This document shows, piece by piece, positions 62,972 through 64,000 of a DNA stretch of 64,000 bases. The translations under genes were made by a program, and so were the position numbers. How positions within the stretch are numbered: position 1 is the first letter of the stretch; each line of letters begins with the position of its first letter. The stretch comes from Carya illinoinensis (Eukaryota > Streptophyta > Magnoliopsida > Fagales > Juglandaceae), in contig NC_056762.1 of the NCBI RefSeq assembly GCF_018687715.1, forward strand, positions 36,010,864 through 36,074,863, in the 5' to 3' direction. The notes under the pieces are model-generated. The model saw nothing but the letters and a program-made list of their open reading frames with translations. It searched no databases and had not been told where the DNA came from.

Positions 62972-63748
62972 GTTCGTACCGCACGTACGTTTTTTTGGCA
63001 TGCGAATTTTTTTTGTTTTATTAGTGCTCCCGAAGCTAAAGTCTTAAGTTTCGTTTGGACGATGAAGAAAAGTTGAGTTGTAAATAATAATATTTTATGG
63101 GTTCATTTATATGAGTTTTAAGTTTAGTTTAAGTTTTTTAGTTGAAATATATGAAATTAACTTCTTTTTTTTTTTTAATGGGAAATTGAAAAAATAGTGT
63201 TGTTAGTTTGAGATGAGTTGATATGGGTCCAATAACCAGACACAATCTTAGTTTCCCTTATTTCTGAACTTGGATTTGCTCTTGGAATCTCATTTTAGCT
63301 TTTTGTCGATGGATTTTTGGGAATCTGGTTTTGAAATACCTATTTTGTTTAAGCTGGTTTTTGGTTGCGGAGAAATTATACTTTTTGGTGAATTAGGATA
63401 TGTTTGTTTATTTTTAGTTTTTCATTTTTCTTAGAAGCATAATGCAGGACTGATTCCTTTTGCCTTATAGCTTTTGTGGATGATTTTTTTTAATAAGGAC
63501 TATGGATGGTGTTTGTTTGCTAGAAGTTGATGATTGACTCACACGTGAATGGTTGGGTGTGGGAGTGTAAAATAAAAAACCTCTAACCAATTTAAGTGGT
63601 GGTTTGACCTTGTCTCATTCCTATATGTACATGACGTGGTTGTGTTGGGGAGAGGTGAGCCATGGGGGTTGAATTTTTGGGTAGTTGTGGGTAAATGCCA
63701 TGATTAGTTTTTCATGATATTAGGAGTGTTATGCTTCATGGGGTGGAA
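62972..63748 (+). other. Start of PIAL intron 1
   Basis: No further PIAL-like exon is recognised before the window ends. MITE-like AT-rich sequence lies at about 63050-63235. Confidence 0.5.
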
Positions 63749-63954
63749 AATACCGAAGGGTGGCGTAGTGGTCTTGGGGCGAGCCATATATATCATACGT
63801 TTTGAGTTCGAAATTTCACTTTTTCACTCTTAGGGCCATAGAACTTGGGGAATTTCCAACAATGTGCACTTGTTGGAAATTTTTTTGCCAAGGGCATGTG
63901 CACCCCCTGGATTAGTTGGAACTTTGTCCCAGGCACCTAATGCCAATAAAAAAA
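63749..63954 (+). mobile_element. tRNA-derived SINE with 16-bp target-site duplication
   Basis: The 206-bp element has a tRNA-like start GGTGGCGTAGTGGTC, a B-box-like GAGTTCGAAATTT, a body ending CTGGATTAGTTGGAAC and a tail GCCAATAAAAAA. GCTTCATGGGGTGGAA flanks it exactly at 63733-63748 and 63955-63970. The tail half resembles the SINE at 56912. Confidence 0.88.
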
Positions 63955-64000
63955 GCTTCATGGGGTGGAAGGGTTGTGAAATTCAGGGGTTTGGATATCT

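Overview
This is a nuclear genomic window from a flowering plant, most likely a woody eudicot. It is AT-rich and intron-bearing, with plant-type genes separated by long stretches of transposable-element debris. Short AT-rich hairpin elements of the GAGATGAGATG type remind me of Fagales/Juglandaceae genomes, but that placement is an inference. There are no operons, CRISPR arrays or other bacterial features.

Layout. (1) 213-8614, minus strand: a complete 14-exon NADPH oxidase gene (RBOHF/RBOHA type, predicted 955 aa) with every splice junction in phase. (2) 8.7-25.7 kb: gene-poor DNA holding a tRNA-derived SINE, a non-autonomous CACTA-type transposon, a retroposed sequence of unknown family, several MITEs and one tRNA-Ala(AGC) gene. 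(3) 25.7-31.0 kb, minus strand: a multi-exon gene of unrecognised family. It keeps good splice phasing but has an in-frame stop, a frameshift and no visible start codon, so I call it a probable pseudogene. (4) 31.2-35.8 kb: a miniature LTR element (TRIM), then an inverted, decayed duplicate of the 5' part of the PP1 gene found at 53 kb, interrupted at its end by a 5'-truncated LINE with a 17-bp target-site duplication. (5) 36.7-48.1 kb: three solo-LTR-like elements. Two of them (38354-41642 plus, 44235-48055 minus) are related, lie in opposite orientation, and each has a matching 5-bp target-site duplication. (6) 52.8-59.4 kb, plus strand: a complete three-exon PP1 catalytic subunit gene (TOPP, 321 aa) with a 4.5-kb first intron full of LINE and SINE remnants. 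(7) 62787 onward, plus strand: the first exon of a PIAL-type SUMO E3 ligase gene that runs out of the window.

The genes do not form a functional cluster. RBOHF, PP1 and PIAL act in reactive-oxygen signalling, protein dephosphorylation and SUMO modification respectively, and their proximity looks incidental. I did not find a convincing undescribed molecular system. The most notable structures are the inverted partial duplication of the PP1 gene, the two modular LTRs carrying a tandem array of hairpin units, and the decaying gene at 25.7-31.0 kb. All identities come from reading the sequence and from remembered family motifs; no database search was run.
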